From: Diatrype stigma
Lineage: Eukaryota > Ascomycota > Sordariomycetes > Xylariales > Diatrypaceae
Length of the DNA: 64,000 bases
Reading direction: 5' to 3'
NCBI GenBank assembly: GCA_022225965.2
Contig: JAKJXP020000055.1
Location: 1 to 64,000 of the forward strand
Position numbers and translations under genes: made by a program. Positions within the stretch are counted from its first letter, which is position 1; every line of letters begins with the position of its first letter. This document shows, piece after piece, positions 53,914 through 64,000 of the stretch. The notes beneath the pieces were generated by a model, which saw only the letters and a list, made by a program, of their open reading frames with translations, was not told the origin of the DNA and searched no databases.

Positions 53914-56900
53914 GGAGGGCAATGGCGCGGAAGGAGAGGAGTTTGTTTCCAGTTCTAAACTTTCCCACTACTACTGGCCTGGATTGGGTCGTGCCGCATC
54001 AATATTTACCTTGTATCGATGTAAGAACGGATGGATTGGATTCGGAATGGCAACCCTCAGTGGAGTTTGGGATCTTTTGGGTTTTCTCCCTGTTGTTAAC
54101 GGGTACCTACCGCCTGAATAGGTCGGTGACAGGTATGGATAGGACTGGGTTGGAATGGACTGGTTGGATTGTACGCGTGTGTAGGCGTCTAGCTAATTAG
54201 CTATATTCATTCATGGGCGGTAATGAAGGAAAGGCAGTCTGAGCTGTTATATTTAAACATGTCAATGGCGTCATGATTCCTTTATATAACGAAATCTACA
54301 GGGTGTAGTCGGCGCTGGTCAGTAAATATTACGTACGAGAATCCCAAAGCGGCTGACATCCGTGGACGTTACAGTGAATGTGCTATAACCGCAATGATTA
54401 GGTGCATACAAAATACAAAGCAGCTGCTACTGTATCTAGGTGGGATCCAACTCCCTGCCTACCTACTTAGGCAACAACTACTGCCTGCAATAAAGCAATG
54501 CATCCCATCTGGCAGGAACACCGACATGGCATATGGTAACTCAGGCAGTGACGAGAGAGATGATTCCAAATATTGGTTGCATCGGCATGCGCGCACCAGT
54601 CTGCTTCAAAATAGGCATTAATATAGGAAGTTACAGAATACTACCTACCCATCCCTACCCTCGTATGTCGTATGTACTGGATGTTCTGTCACCCTCTGCC
54701 CCTTTCAACGACTGGACGCTGTCTTCCCGAGCCTCTGGTTCAACGGCTACTCGGCAGTTGTGATCGCCCCTCTGCCATCCCCCACCGACCCATTGACATC
54801 ATCGGTGTTCCGGCCGTTTGGGGCACGCGGTTGCACCCTTGCGCCTTGCGTCTTGCGATTCATGGACACCGAACCGGCGCTAGCAAACGAAAAAAACAGA
54901 AACGAAAACGAAAATTTACCTGCGTGCTCTCACACGGTATTAATTATGTAATCTAGGTATTCAAGGCGAAGTGTAAGACAAGTCGTTTCGCCTCTTTTAT
55001 TCGTCTTGTTTCATATGTATATTGTTTTCCTCCTTCCCCCCATCTCTCTTCTGATTATCCGATAATGGGACGGTTGGGATGCGGAGATTCGCGTCGATCG
55101 CCGGATTGACTTCACCTCATCTCACAACAACGGACGAACGACCGGGCCGGCCTTCATGAAATGTTTAATTAGTCTGCTGATGTACCTACGGTATTCTACA
55201 TATGTACGATGGATATGTAGCACCAAATCTAAGCTGCAATCAAGCGTGTCGCACCAGCGAACACAGCACCAAATCCCTAACGTTGATCTGTGTAAGTACC
55301 TGAGCAATCATTATACGTACCCACCTGGAGTAATTACGGGGTTCCCCAACCGAGGGACAGGCATTCCCCAAAAGCCAAGCTCTTTCAAGGACTTGGATGC
55401 CTTCTATGTCCACCAAGGAGCTCATTGCGCTGGTCTAGGTAGGGACCTACCTAAATAGTTCTGTAGACAACTGCTCGATCGGACCAAAGCTCTTCAGCAG
55501 CATATTGGATGAGGATGAAAGAAGGGAGGTGTCTTGAACGCTGGTCGAGTAGTACCTATCACCTCGAGTATCCCGTGCTCGATTACTGGGACGTAATGTG
55601 TATTTCGCTAGAATCCCGAAGGCACGGTGCCCGTGACCACCATGAGATAGATGCGCAAATATCCATTGGCAGTCTGAACCTCTTCGGCCCATCCTGCCAA
55701 ACCAGGCACAAGGTTGCGCAGAAACACCGTCTGTAGGTTGAAGACGCGTTTGGTTATGTTCCATGCAAGCAGAAACGGCTTGCAACGGCGGTAGGAGCCA
55801 GCCGGAGGTGGACCTGTGTGCTTTCTGTGGAGCCGAGAGATCTAGACTTCAGGGGCCCCTGGCCTAACGTTCCTTGGTTTTCAAAGCTTGGCAGCAGCTT
55901 CAGAAACATTCGAACCTATCCACTTTCCATCTGTATCGAGCAATAAATTTGCAGTTGTGTTACCGAAGGCCGCTCATTGGCCTCTTGGATCTGGTAGAGG
56001 TCTGGTATGACGAAGGTCTTTCGAAAGGGCTGCATACTGTATGCATCATGCACATGCCAGCATGGAAAGGATGATAAGGGCATGGGTAAATATATTCCTT
56101 CTGAATGGCTTCTGTAGATAGGGGCAGCGTGGCACATGTTCCAAGAAGAGCATTATCCGCCTCTGGATGAATACTTACCTACATAGGTACCTAGGTAGGT
56201 AGTAGGTAGATCTTTGGTCACTGAAGCAACCCGTTAAGACGGTAAAGAAAAGAAACGATCCCATAGTTCAAGGCGCCGTCTTGATAGGGACTTGACCCGG
56301 ATTGGTTGATTCGAGTAATGAACATGGACTAATGCTGGTGATCGCGGGACAAGATTGGCTAGCGAGATCAAGGTTTCTCTGAGTGGATCTTGCCAATCCA
56401 GTCTAACCATCACTTGGGCAGTTTTGTATATATGCGGTACGTACCTACTTATGGCAAGTACCTTCATAAAGTAACACCGGCTGCCCTTGAATTTCTTTCC
56501 TTCCACTGACTGTCCTTGCTGTTGTTGCTGCTGCTGATTCATATCCCCAGTCGTCCGTTCATCTCTCTTAAAAGGGAAACACCTTTCGGCAACGGGATTG
56601 AATCAAACAGAGCCATATGTGTTGAAAAGGCAGGAAGGCGGAACCATTCACTCTGTGCCAAAGCCCAAAGCCCAAAGCCCAGGCGTTCTTTCGTTGTGTT
56701 TGCTGCCGTGCAGAATCCACTCGCTTGTCGAGCCGCTGACGTTGTAGCTACGCTACGCTCCCTCGACTACCACAATTGCCGTTCCTCGTTCACCAGCACC
56801 GAGGTCCTTCCCCAGTTCGTCTTCGTCAATTGCCTCCAGAGCTGATCCGACGAGCCCATTGTACCTTCGCTCTATTGTTTTGCAGCAGCAGTTGCAGTTC

Positions 56901-57229
56901 AAGTTGCAAGTGCAGTTGCAGTCGACCAAGGCACTAATCTACAGAATCTCTCGAGTTGTACTTGGGCATTCCTATCCCTCTTTCTCTCACCCACACCCAC
57001 CTGGAGATACACCTGGAAGAGATACGGGTCTCTTTTTTGCTCGCCATTTACGTCTTGGGAGAAGCATCAAATCAGGTTTTTTGTGCTCTGGGAGTTTTTG
57101 CGCCTGAGCATCCTCGACTTTTCTGGTTACCTCTGGCATCCTTCCAGAGACCCTCTTAATTCCCGAGGTACATCACAACGCTGCGGCTCTGTATTCGTTT
57201 ATACAAGCAGTTTCCTGCCAAACCTCACG
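53914..57229. other. Long intergenic, no confident gene
   Basis: 3.3 kb. A cluster of CCTAGGTA/TACCTACATAGGTACC motifs lies at about 56170-56210 and CAGCAG/TTGCAG low complexity at 56515-56535 and 56880-56930. Protein-like runs on the minus strand at 55785-55447 lie in overlapping frames and could not be assembled. The right end holds the GH72 promoter and probably a long 5' UTR with short upstream open frames. Confidence 0.4.
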
Positions 57230-58578
57230 ATGCGAGCCTCACTTCTGGCTGCCCTCGGCGGAGTTGCCCTTACCAACGCAATTCCCACCATCGAGTCTGT
57301 TGGCAACAAGTTCTTCACCAGTGATGGCGAGCAGTTCTTCATCCGGGGCGTCGCCTACCAACTGCTTCCAGATGATCCGCTCATCGACACGGAGCAATGC
57401 ACCCGAGATGCTAGCTTGATGAAGGAGCTAGGCGCCAACACGATCCGCGTTTACCATGTGGATCCCGAAGGTGACCACGATGGCTGCATGAAGGCATTCG
57501 CTGATGCTGGTATCTATGCCATGATCGACATGGATACCTTTACCAGCTACATCTTGCCTGTAAGACCTGGTCTAACTATGATCCCGCCCTATGATCCATG
57601 CTAACGTAACACGCACAGGATCAAACTTACTGGAACCAATCGCAACTTGATGCATATGCCAAGGTTATGGACGCATTCCAAGGTTACGACAACCTTCTTG
57701 GACTCTTTGTCGGCAACGAGATTATCGCCGAGGCCGATCAATCGTTGGCCGCGCCGTTCATCAAGGCCGCTGCTAGGGACCTGAAGGCCTATCGGGATGC
57801 GCAGGGCTATCGTAAGATTCCCGTTGGCTACTCCGCTACCGATATTGCTGAGCTCCGACCTATGCTTCAGGACTACTTGACCTGCGGCGGCAACTCTTCC
57901 GAAAACATCGATTTCTATGGCCTCAACTCGTATCAATGGTGCGATCCCACGACCTACTCTACCTCGGGCTATATCAGCCTACAAAAGCAAGCGGAGGACT
58001 TCCCTGTTCCTATCTTCTTTTCCGAGACGGGATGCAACACGCCGGGGCCCCGACTATTCAATGATCAAGCCGCAATCTTTGGTCCCAACATGGTCAATGA
58101 CTGGAGCGGTGCTATCATCTACGAATGGATTGAGGAAACGAACCACTATGGTCTTATTTCGTACGGACCTGCCGTTGAGCCTACCGCTAGTGGCGATAAT
58201 CTCGAGGAGGGCTTTACAAGGACTGGGACGCCTCTTCCCGTTACCCCCGACTTCTCGAATCTTAAGAGTCAATGGGCGGCCATCACGCCCACCGGAATTG
58301 CTAGATCTAACTACGATGCTACGTCAGTTTCGACGCGTGAATGCCCTACATCTACCCCCGACGGTTGGCTTGTCGATGGCAACGTTGCTGTGCCTACCCT
58401 TGGTGCCACCCTCATCAAGGGCCATAGCTATAGCTCTGTTCCATCGGCTACCGCGTCGAGCGACTCTGCAGCAGCGAGCCCGTCAGAGACTGAAAACGCC
58501 GTCTCTGGTTCTAAGGAAATCGCTGGGATGGGAGCTGGCCTCGTTGGCGTAATGATGATTTTCACGGTCTGGTTCTGA
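57230..58578 (+). CDS. GPI-anchored beta-1,3-glucanosyltransferase, GH72 (Gel/Gas family)
   Basis: Two exons, 57230-57559 and 57619-58578, give 429 residues; the 59-nt intron has GTAAGA and CACAG and joins SYILP to DQTYWNQ. Signal peptide MRASLLAALGGVALTNA. The GH72 barrel is complete: FFIRGVAYQLLPDDPLID, ANTIRVYHVDPEGDHDGCM, acid/base E144 in FVGNEII, YGLNSYQWC, nucleophile E246 in FFSETGC. There is no C-terminal CBM43 module, so it is a Gel1/Gas1-short type. The end is Ser/Ala-rich, followed by a hydrophobic tail (GAGLVGVMMIFTVWF) as a GPI-attachment signal. It elongates and remodels beta-1,3-glucan in the cell wall. ATG at 57230 is chosen for the signal peptide; upstream in-frame ATG at 57083 lacks one. 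Confidence 0.95.
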
Positions 58579-59340
58579 TCGACTGGGGCAGCTCATGGCA
58601 GTCCTGTCGGTAATGTTCTTCGACACCTTCAATTCTGTCGATACCCGCGCGTATCATTCGAACCGAAGCATTGAATGCATGGCTGGTGGTCAAACCCTCC
58701 AGAGGAGGCTAATGCAATTTTTTTATTACCTCGAGATGCGCTGGACGAAGAAAAGCAAAACGGAAGGCTGGCATGGCACTAATGGTTTATCTGTCGAGGC
58801 ATAGTACACGGCGTTTTTTGTCCAGCATGGTCTACCACATCATACGTGCATTGATATTTCTCGTTCTTCATGGTGGATAGACGGTACATTTGATCATACG
58901 GGGCGCGTAGTGTTGTAGATTTACACCTTCCGACGAGTTACGATAGTTGTACGGCATACACGAGAATAGGTTGTTAGGGATGGTTACCAAATAAGACTTT
59001 GATTTACATTAAAATCATACTTCGTTTTTCTTACCAGCCCTAGACTTGTGATATCGTACTGACCACGGCTGGCGATTATGGGCTTGAACAGCTAGCTATA
59101 CTGAGTGATATCGAGCACGGAAAACAGGTTTGATCACATTCGATCGCCAGGCTTACGTCGAGGTAGGAAAGTAATAGAGTAGGTATCAACGGCTAGTAAG
59201 TTCAAGCTACACACAGGATCTTCAGTACAAAAGATATGAGATCTAGAATTAGTAAACATATTGAAGCAACAGCACCACCACCACAACAGTGACAACACAT
59301 TACGAGCCCGTTCTCCCAACTCAGGATCCGACCAGATTAT
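58579..59340. other. Convergent intergenic region
   Basis: 760 bases between two genes that point at each other; should contain both 3' ends. No supported gene. TTTTTTATTACC at about 58717 could serve 3'-end formation. Confidence 0.45.
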
Positions 59341-62300
59341 CTAAACAGCGGCGCCTGCCGTGGTGGTGGTGGTGGCGGTGATAGGGACGGGCCGGGACGG
59401 CATCTCGGGCCTCTGGATGCCGATGCGGACGCGCGGGACGCGGTCCATCCGGTTGAGGGCCGTGGTGGGCATGCGTAGCACCGTCTCGCGGTACATGGTC
59501 TGCGTGGTCCAGTCGTACGAGCAGGCCACGGCCCGCTGCATGCCGCCCTCGCTCGCGCACAGGAACACGCAAGTCGGCGGCCGCGCCGCCTGGAACATGG
59601 TCATCTCCATGCTGTAGGTGTCGACGAGGGTGAAGATCTGTTCATGTGGACGGAGGGAGGGAGGGGTTAGTAAGGGGAAGAAATTCGTTAGGTCTAGGAG
59701 TTGGTAGTTTTTACGCACCCTCATATCGCCGGGCCTCGCGTGCCTGGCGTCCTCGACGAGCTGGCGCACGGCCGGGTCCTTGGTGGGGTCGACGCCGACG
59801 CGCTCGCCGTGCTCGTTGACGGTGGACCGGCTCAGCGGGCTGCCGTTGACGCTCCAGCCCATGCGGCCGAAGCAGCCGCCGAAGATGGAGCGCTCGACGG
59901 CCGGCGCGTTGACGTACCCTTCGAACCCGAACAGCGCCGCCTGCACCTCGGCCAGCTTGCCGCCGTACGTCGTGCGGATCAGCGCCGGGCTGCCCAGCAG
60001 CACCGCGATCGCCAGCAGCAGGCACAGCACCCCGACGGCGACCAGCGCGCCGCCCCCGCTCGTGCCCCGCAGGCTGGGGGCCGCGCTGCAGAGCACGATG
60101 CCCACCACGAAGATCGTGCCGTTGTTCTGCATGCACCACACGGCGAACAGCCGCTTCCAGCTGAACCCCGTCGTGAACCCCACCGGGAAGAACGACTTCC
60201 ACCGCACGCTCGCGCCCCGCGCCCCGTCGAGAACCACCGTGTCCTCCGAGCAGATCGCAGCGACCTGGCAGTACGGCTCGATGTCCCACAGTCGCGAGTG
60301 GTACGCATCCGCCATGTCGTACCAGGGCTGCGTGGGGGACACTGGCAGCGTGCAGAGGTATCGCTCGAGCAACTTGTCCGAGTCGTTGGCGAGTGATAGT
60401 CTGCGGTGATGCCAGGTGTGTTAGTATATGGTTATTTATATTTTACTAGCCATCCACTCTCACTAACCTAGCAAACGCCTGGAACGGCGTATCGGTCTGG
60501 TCGACCTGGGGCCGCATGCGCAGGAGGCCCATGAGGGCGTAGGCCTGGTCGCCGGGCAGGTGCTCGGTGGTGTAGCGGTTGTAGAGGCACTTGAGGGCGG
60601 TGACGGCGAGCTCGAGGCGGCTGAGCCCCAGGCTGCCGAGGTAGTGGTCGACGAGCTGGCGGGCCTCGGTCGCGTCGACGGCGCCCCAGACGCGCCCCGC
60701 GAACTGGTTCTTGCTGACCCGCGCCGGCGCCCGCAGGTTCCCGCCCCGCGTGTACACGGCGATGTGCCGCCCGGGGCTCAGCAGCACCTCCGGGAACGTC
60801 CACATCCGCGACCCCCACTGCGCGAGCAGCTGGTCCGTCGTCAGGGACTTGCTCGCCGTCGAGTACGAGGACTTCGGCTGCCCCACCGCGATGATCATCT
60901 TCGTCGCGCCGCGGAGGACGTCGGAGATTCGGTAGACCTGTGGATAGATACGCAGCTCTTAGAATTCTATTCTACGACAGCGACCGGTTTGGAGGGGGGG
61001 ATAAAGATAGGTTAAACATGTGTAACAATGATACATTCTAAGGCGTCAAAGATCTTACATCGGATTCGAGCTCTTGCGGATCCCGCATGCAGCTCGCCGC
61101 AACCCAGTAGGCCGGGACCTTGGCGGCCCTGGCGGCGGTCTCGGCAATGACGTGCAGGGCATTCAAGTCGGCATCGGAGTCGTGGCTGAAGTGCTCAGTG
61201 GAGTATGCGATGAACAGGTAGCTGAGGGCCTTGGAGTCGCCGTTGCTGCTGCTACCCTCCCCTTCTTCTTCTTCCTCATGTTCGGCCTCCCAGTCGGCCA
61301 CGGCGCGCACGTCAACGCCGTGCAGCTCATCGTCGTACGGCCGCCGCAGGAAACACAGGTGCCGCGGCTTCAGCAGCCGGTACACGTCGTTGTTGCGCGC
61401 CAGCAGCGACGTCGACGTCCCCATCCGGTTCTCCAAGTGGTTGCTCCACACCTTGGGTGTGCCGTAGTACTGGTACGGCACCGGCGCGTAGCAGCCGTTG
61501 AACTGCCATCGTTCGGGCGAGCCGTCCCAGAACTATACGAGGAGTAAATCGTGTCAGACAACTATCCACACATATCTAAAGTCACTAGCGATGGCAACTC
61601 ACGAAGAAAGACATGGCGAACGCGGCCGGCAAAGCCCGCAACAGCATGATCCACCAGTCCTCCCAGCTCTTGGGATCGTAGCTGAAGTCGATGACCCAGG
61701 TGGCGATGCGCACCCGGAGGGGCGAGACCATCCGGATGTACGTGCGGCGCCACGTGGTGTTGTCGGGGCCCTCGAACAGCTCGTCGCTGCAGGCCACGAT
61801 GAGCTTGCGGAGCCGCCCCTCCACGTGGTGCAGGTAGCGGTCCTCGAGAGGCCCTTCCTTGACGCGGCCAGCGTAGTCGCGGTGGCGGAACGTCTGCGAC
61901 GAGTCGTACTTCCACCCGGGCAGCTTGATGTAGTGGGTGTATGTCCACCGCCTGTACAGGTGCTGCGGCCCGAAGATATGCTGCCATGCCTTGAGGTCCA
62001 TTGGGAATTCTTTGGGCGACTGTTTCCAGGAGAGGGAGGGGGCGTGTTAGCTAACAGTGTCTACGACCGACGATACCAGTGATGTGGTTCAACATTGGGG
62101 TCATCAAGGAGAATGTGGGGTCTTTACAGAGGACTGGAAAAGCTGTTCATTCACAACGACGGCTGTGGTCTGGGTCGTGGTAGCGGTTTTGTGCTAACTC
62201 TCGTGTTATTATTCAGACTAGAAACAAATGCAGCCGCGGAAAAGCTTTACGAGTGTCCCATCCTGAGCTGGTGCCTGTGCCTGTCCATATGGTGCCTCCT

Positions 62301-62860
62301 GGGCTGTGTAGAACTGATGCGGCTGCTGTAGCGTTAGCATCAAGCTGCACATCGTGTGTCGAGGTCTCATACCTGGTGGCTAGGGGCAGGAGGAGCATAG
62401 TACTGCGCAACGTACGGTTGCTTGGACTCGTATTGACCGGTAGACTGTCCCTGAGTGTACCCTGTCGAATGGACTTGAGGCTGGGGAGCACTTCGGTACG
62501 CCGGAGCCGGGGGTGTAACTGGCTGAGGGGTCTGTGAATTCGAGGGAAACGAATACACGGGGCTCGTGGACTGGCTGGTGTTATTATGGGTGTTCTATAA
62601 TATTTCTGCCCCCCATCCCCCCACCCCCCCTTTATCCTTGGACTTCTCACATTTTGCGGGGTTGGGACGAAGTCCCCTCCGTGTCTTGCAGGCGTTGCAC
62701 TATGCTATAAGGACTATTAGGGCGAAGTTCTTCTTTCAAGACGCGTAAAGTAACATACCGAGTTAGGATCATAGGATCCTCCGTGCTTGTCCGCCTATGA
62801 ATGGGGTTAGTCTTCTGGAGTTCCCGGAACGACTGTATAAATAAGGTGCACTCTTACCAT
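59341..62860 (-). CDS. HET-like membrane protein with Pro/Gln-rich N-terminus
   Basis: Nine exons: 62860-62858, 62794-62759, 62594-62373, 62325-62251, 62019-61603, 61532-61059, 60937-60468, 60400-59719, 59637-59341. They total 2676 nt (891 residues) without a frame break. The first exon is just the ATG. Residues about 2-110 are Pro/Gln/Ser-rich. The centre resembles a degenerate HET domain: PAYWVAASCM, ELESDVYRISDVLRGATKMIIAVGQ, WGSRMWTFPEVLLSPGRH, and GDQAYALMGLLRMRP, with Trp/Cys residues shifted from the usual WIDALCINQ. Hydrophobic segments occur in WWIMLLRALPAAFAMSFF and two in the C-terminal third (TIFVVGIVLCSAAPS, VAVGVLCLLLAIAVLLGSPA). HET proteins trigger heterokaryon incompatibility; this membrane form has no assigned function. 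Confidence 0.8.
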
Positions 62861-64000
62861 TCTCTCTTGCAAGGTAAGATCGGGTATTAGTTGTTAGTGT
62901 AATTAGATTGATGCTATTCGAATGTACTTGTAGAATCAAGAAGGCATCGACTTGCCCGAGCGTGATAGACAGGGCTCATTGCCCTTTCTATAGTCCGGTT
63001 CACCTCATATTGCCCAACCATTCTACCTATGCAAAAAGGATTGTTCCAGATATGGTGTACCGGTATGACACACTCGGGTATCGCACCCAGTGTTCCAAAC
63101 GAATCGAGACACTCCAAACAGTCAGAAATCAGGAGTCCTAGGCTCAGGTAGTTGTGTAACCCAAGGTTCAAAAAGCTGACTCTGTGCTTTAAGTACTAGT
63201 AGGCCGGGCGACAGCTAGACCAACCACATAGTGGTATCCAAGCCACATGTAAAAACCCGTGAGAGAAGTTCCCAATATATTGACACTGCATCAAACATCT
63301 CTCGCCCCTAATCCAGCCTCCTGACCTATCATTCACGAAATCGCAACGTGACACACCATGCCACAGCTAAAACGGCTGAACCATAGTCCGTGTTTCTGTA
63401 AGCCAGCCCTACCACAAGGGATAGCAAAAGAAATAGTTCCACAATCGAGGCTTTTAGTTGGCAGCCTTACGAGCTGCGAAGTACGCCTGAGACACCACGC
63501 CGAGAAACTTGAGTCACATCGAGACCTCAGCAAGCCCGGGGATTTCATCTTTGACCGAAAAAAGAAGATGGTTTGGATTCCAGTGCGCAAATGTGGTTAT
63601 TAATAGGGGTGTGCTCCATGCTGCTGCCTCCTTGGCCTAGCTTTGATTGGTGGGAAGACCGAAAAGCTGAGATTTACTCCAACGCAGGTGGAATGAGGCA
63701 ATCACATCAATGTAACCGTGGCGCCAGGGCTGCAAGACGCCAAGCTTATGCGTTCTAGAACTCGGTCTTCTAGAACGTATCCCAGCTAGGTGGCGTCGAA
63801 GGTTAAGAACACCATCATCATGTGATTTATATGTATTTCAGAGTCATTATTTACGTCTTCCACACCTTCAAAAAGATCGAATTATAGAGAAGCGCGACTA
63901 GTACACCCGGAGAACCCTATTTTCACGATGTCATGGTTGGATTTGTTGAGCCCACACGAGATATTTGCGCAGGCGGCTGACGAAGCACTGCCTTTTCGCT
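62861..64000. other. Terminal stretch, no confident gene
   Basis: Holds the promoter of the HET-like gene. Two overlapping 80-codon frames on opposite strands at 63333-63603 lack protein-like features. TCTAGAAC...GTTCTAGAA-type inverted pair around 63750-63775. Nothing else recognised. Confidence 0.4.

Noticed and set aside
59701..60396. Long plus-strand frame opposite the HET-like gene
   Set aside because: Antisense shadow of exon 8, Arg/Ala-rich, no family resemblance.
28834..62860. A secondary-metabolite or defence gene cluster
   Set aside because: No polyketide synthase, NRPS, terpene cyclase, or transporter/regulator set is present; the genes are of unrelated functions and spaced widely.

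Overview
The window looks like a contig of a filamentous ascomycete (Pezizomycotina, probably Sordariomycetes; the class is an inference). GC-rich genes with introns of 56-80 bases (GTRNGT donors, CTRAC-like branch sites) alternate with extremely AT-rich, stop-riddled transposon remains whose changes are C-to-T and G-to-A transitions. That pattern is the hallmark of repeat-induced point mutation (RIP). The families present (fungal F-box/YccV protein, GH72 glucanosyltransferase, Sds3/Dep1 subunit, HET-like protein, CorA-like protein without GMN, fungal RelA/SpoT-domain protein) agree with this. The first 114 bases are a pure C run, most likely an assembly artefact.

Layout. 0.45-2.6 kb: F-box/transglutaminase-like/YccV gene (minus). 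2.76-4.70 kb: RIP-decayed Fot1/pogo-like DNA transposon with conserved terminal inverted repeats. 5.4-6.8 kb: secreted aspartyl protease (minus). 7.5-9.0 kb and 9.56-11.29 kb: a divergent pair, a CorA-like membrane protein and a RelA/SpoT nucleotidyltransferase-domain protein. 12.1-13.3 kb: secreted DUF4185-like protein. 13.5-14.3 kb: BTB/POZ protein. 14.9 kb: tRNA-like Pol III fragment. 15.3-27.5 kb: a second Fot1/pogo-like transposase gene cut in two by a complete 10,581-bp Ty3/gypsy retrotransposon with 260-bp LTRs and a GGCAA target duplication. 28.8-34.7 kb: giant single-exon AT-hook protein. 36.3-38.0 kb: Sds3/Dep1-type histone deacetylase subunit. 40.4-41.0 kb: a 538-bp MITE with perfect 55-bp inverted repeats and a 10-bp target duplication (MULE-like). 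42.4-43.4 kb: small Myb-like protein and a partial duplicate. 43.8-45.2 kb: aldo/keto reductase with unexplained coding-like sequence upstream. 47.6-48.8 kb: membrane-associated short-chain dehydrogenase. 52.0-53.9 kb: pseudokinase. 57.2-58.6 kb: GPI-anchored GH72 glucanosyltransferase. 59.3-62.9 kb: nine-exon HET-like membrane protein. The remaining intergenic stretches are long and carry few recognisable features.

Function. This is ordinary chromosomal housekeeping and accessory sequence, not one gene cluster. Two genes concern chromatin (AT-hook protein, Sds3/Dep1), two or three are secreted or cell-wall proteins (aspartyl protease, DUF4185-like, GH72), and several belong to signalling or allorecognition-type families (pseudokinase, BTB, F-box, HET-like). 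The strongest unusual items are the nested, RIP-mutated transposon with apparent antisense coding in its 3' part, the divergent RelA/SpoT and CorA-like pair, and the intact MULE-type MITE. Gene models were built by reading splice sites by eye; each multi-exon model given with exon coordinates keeps its reading frame from start to stop.
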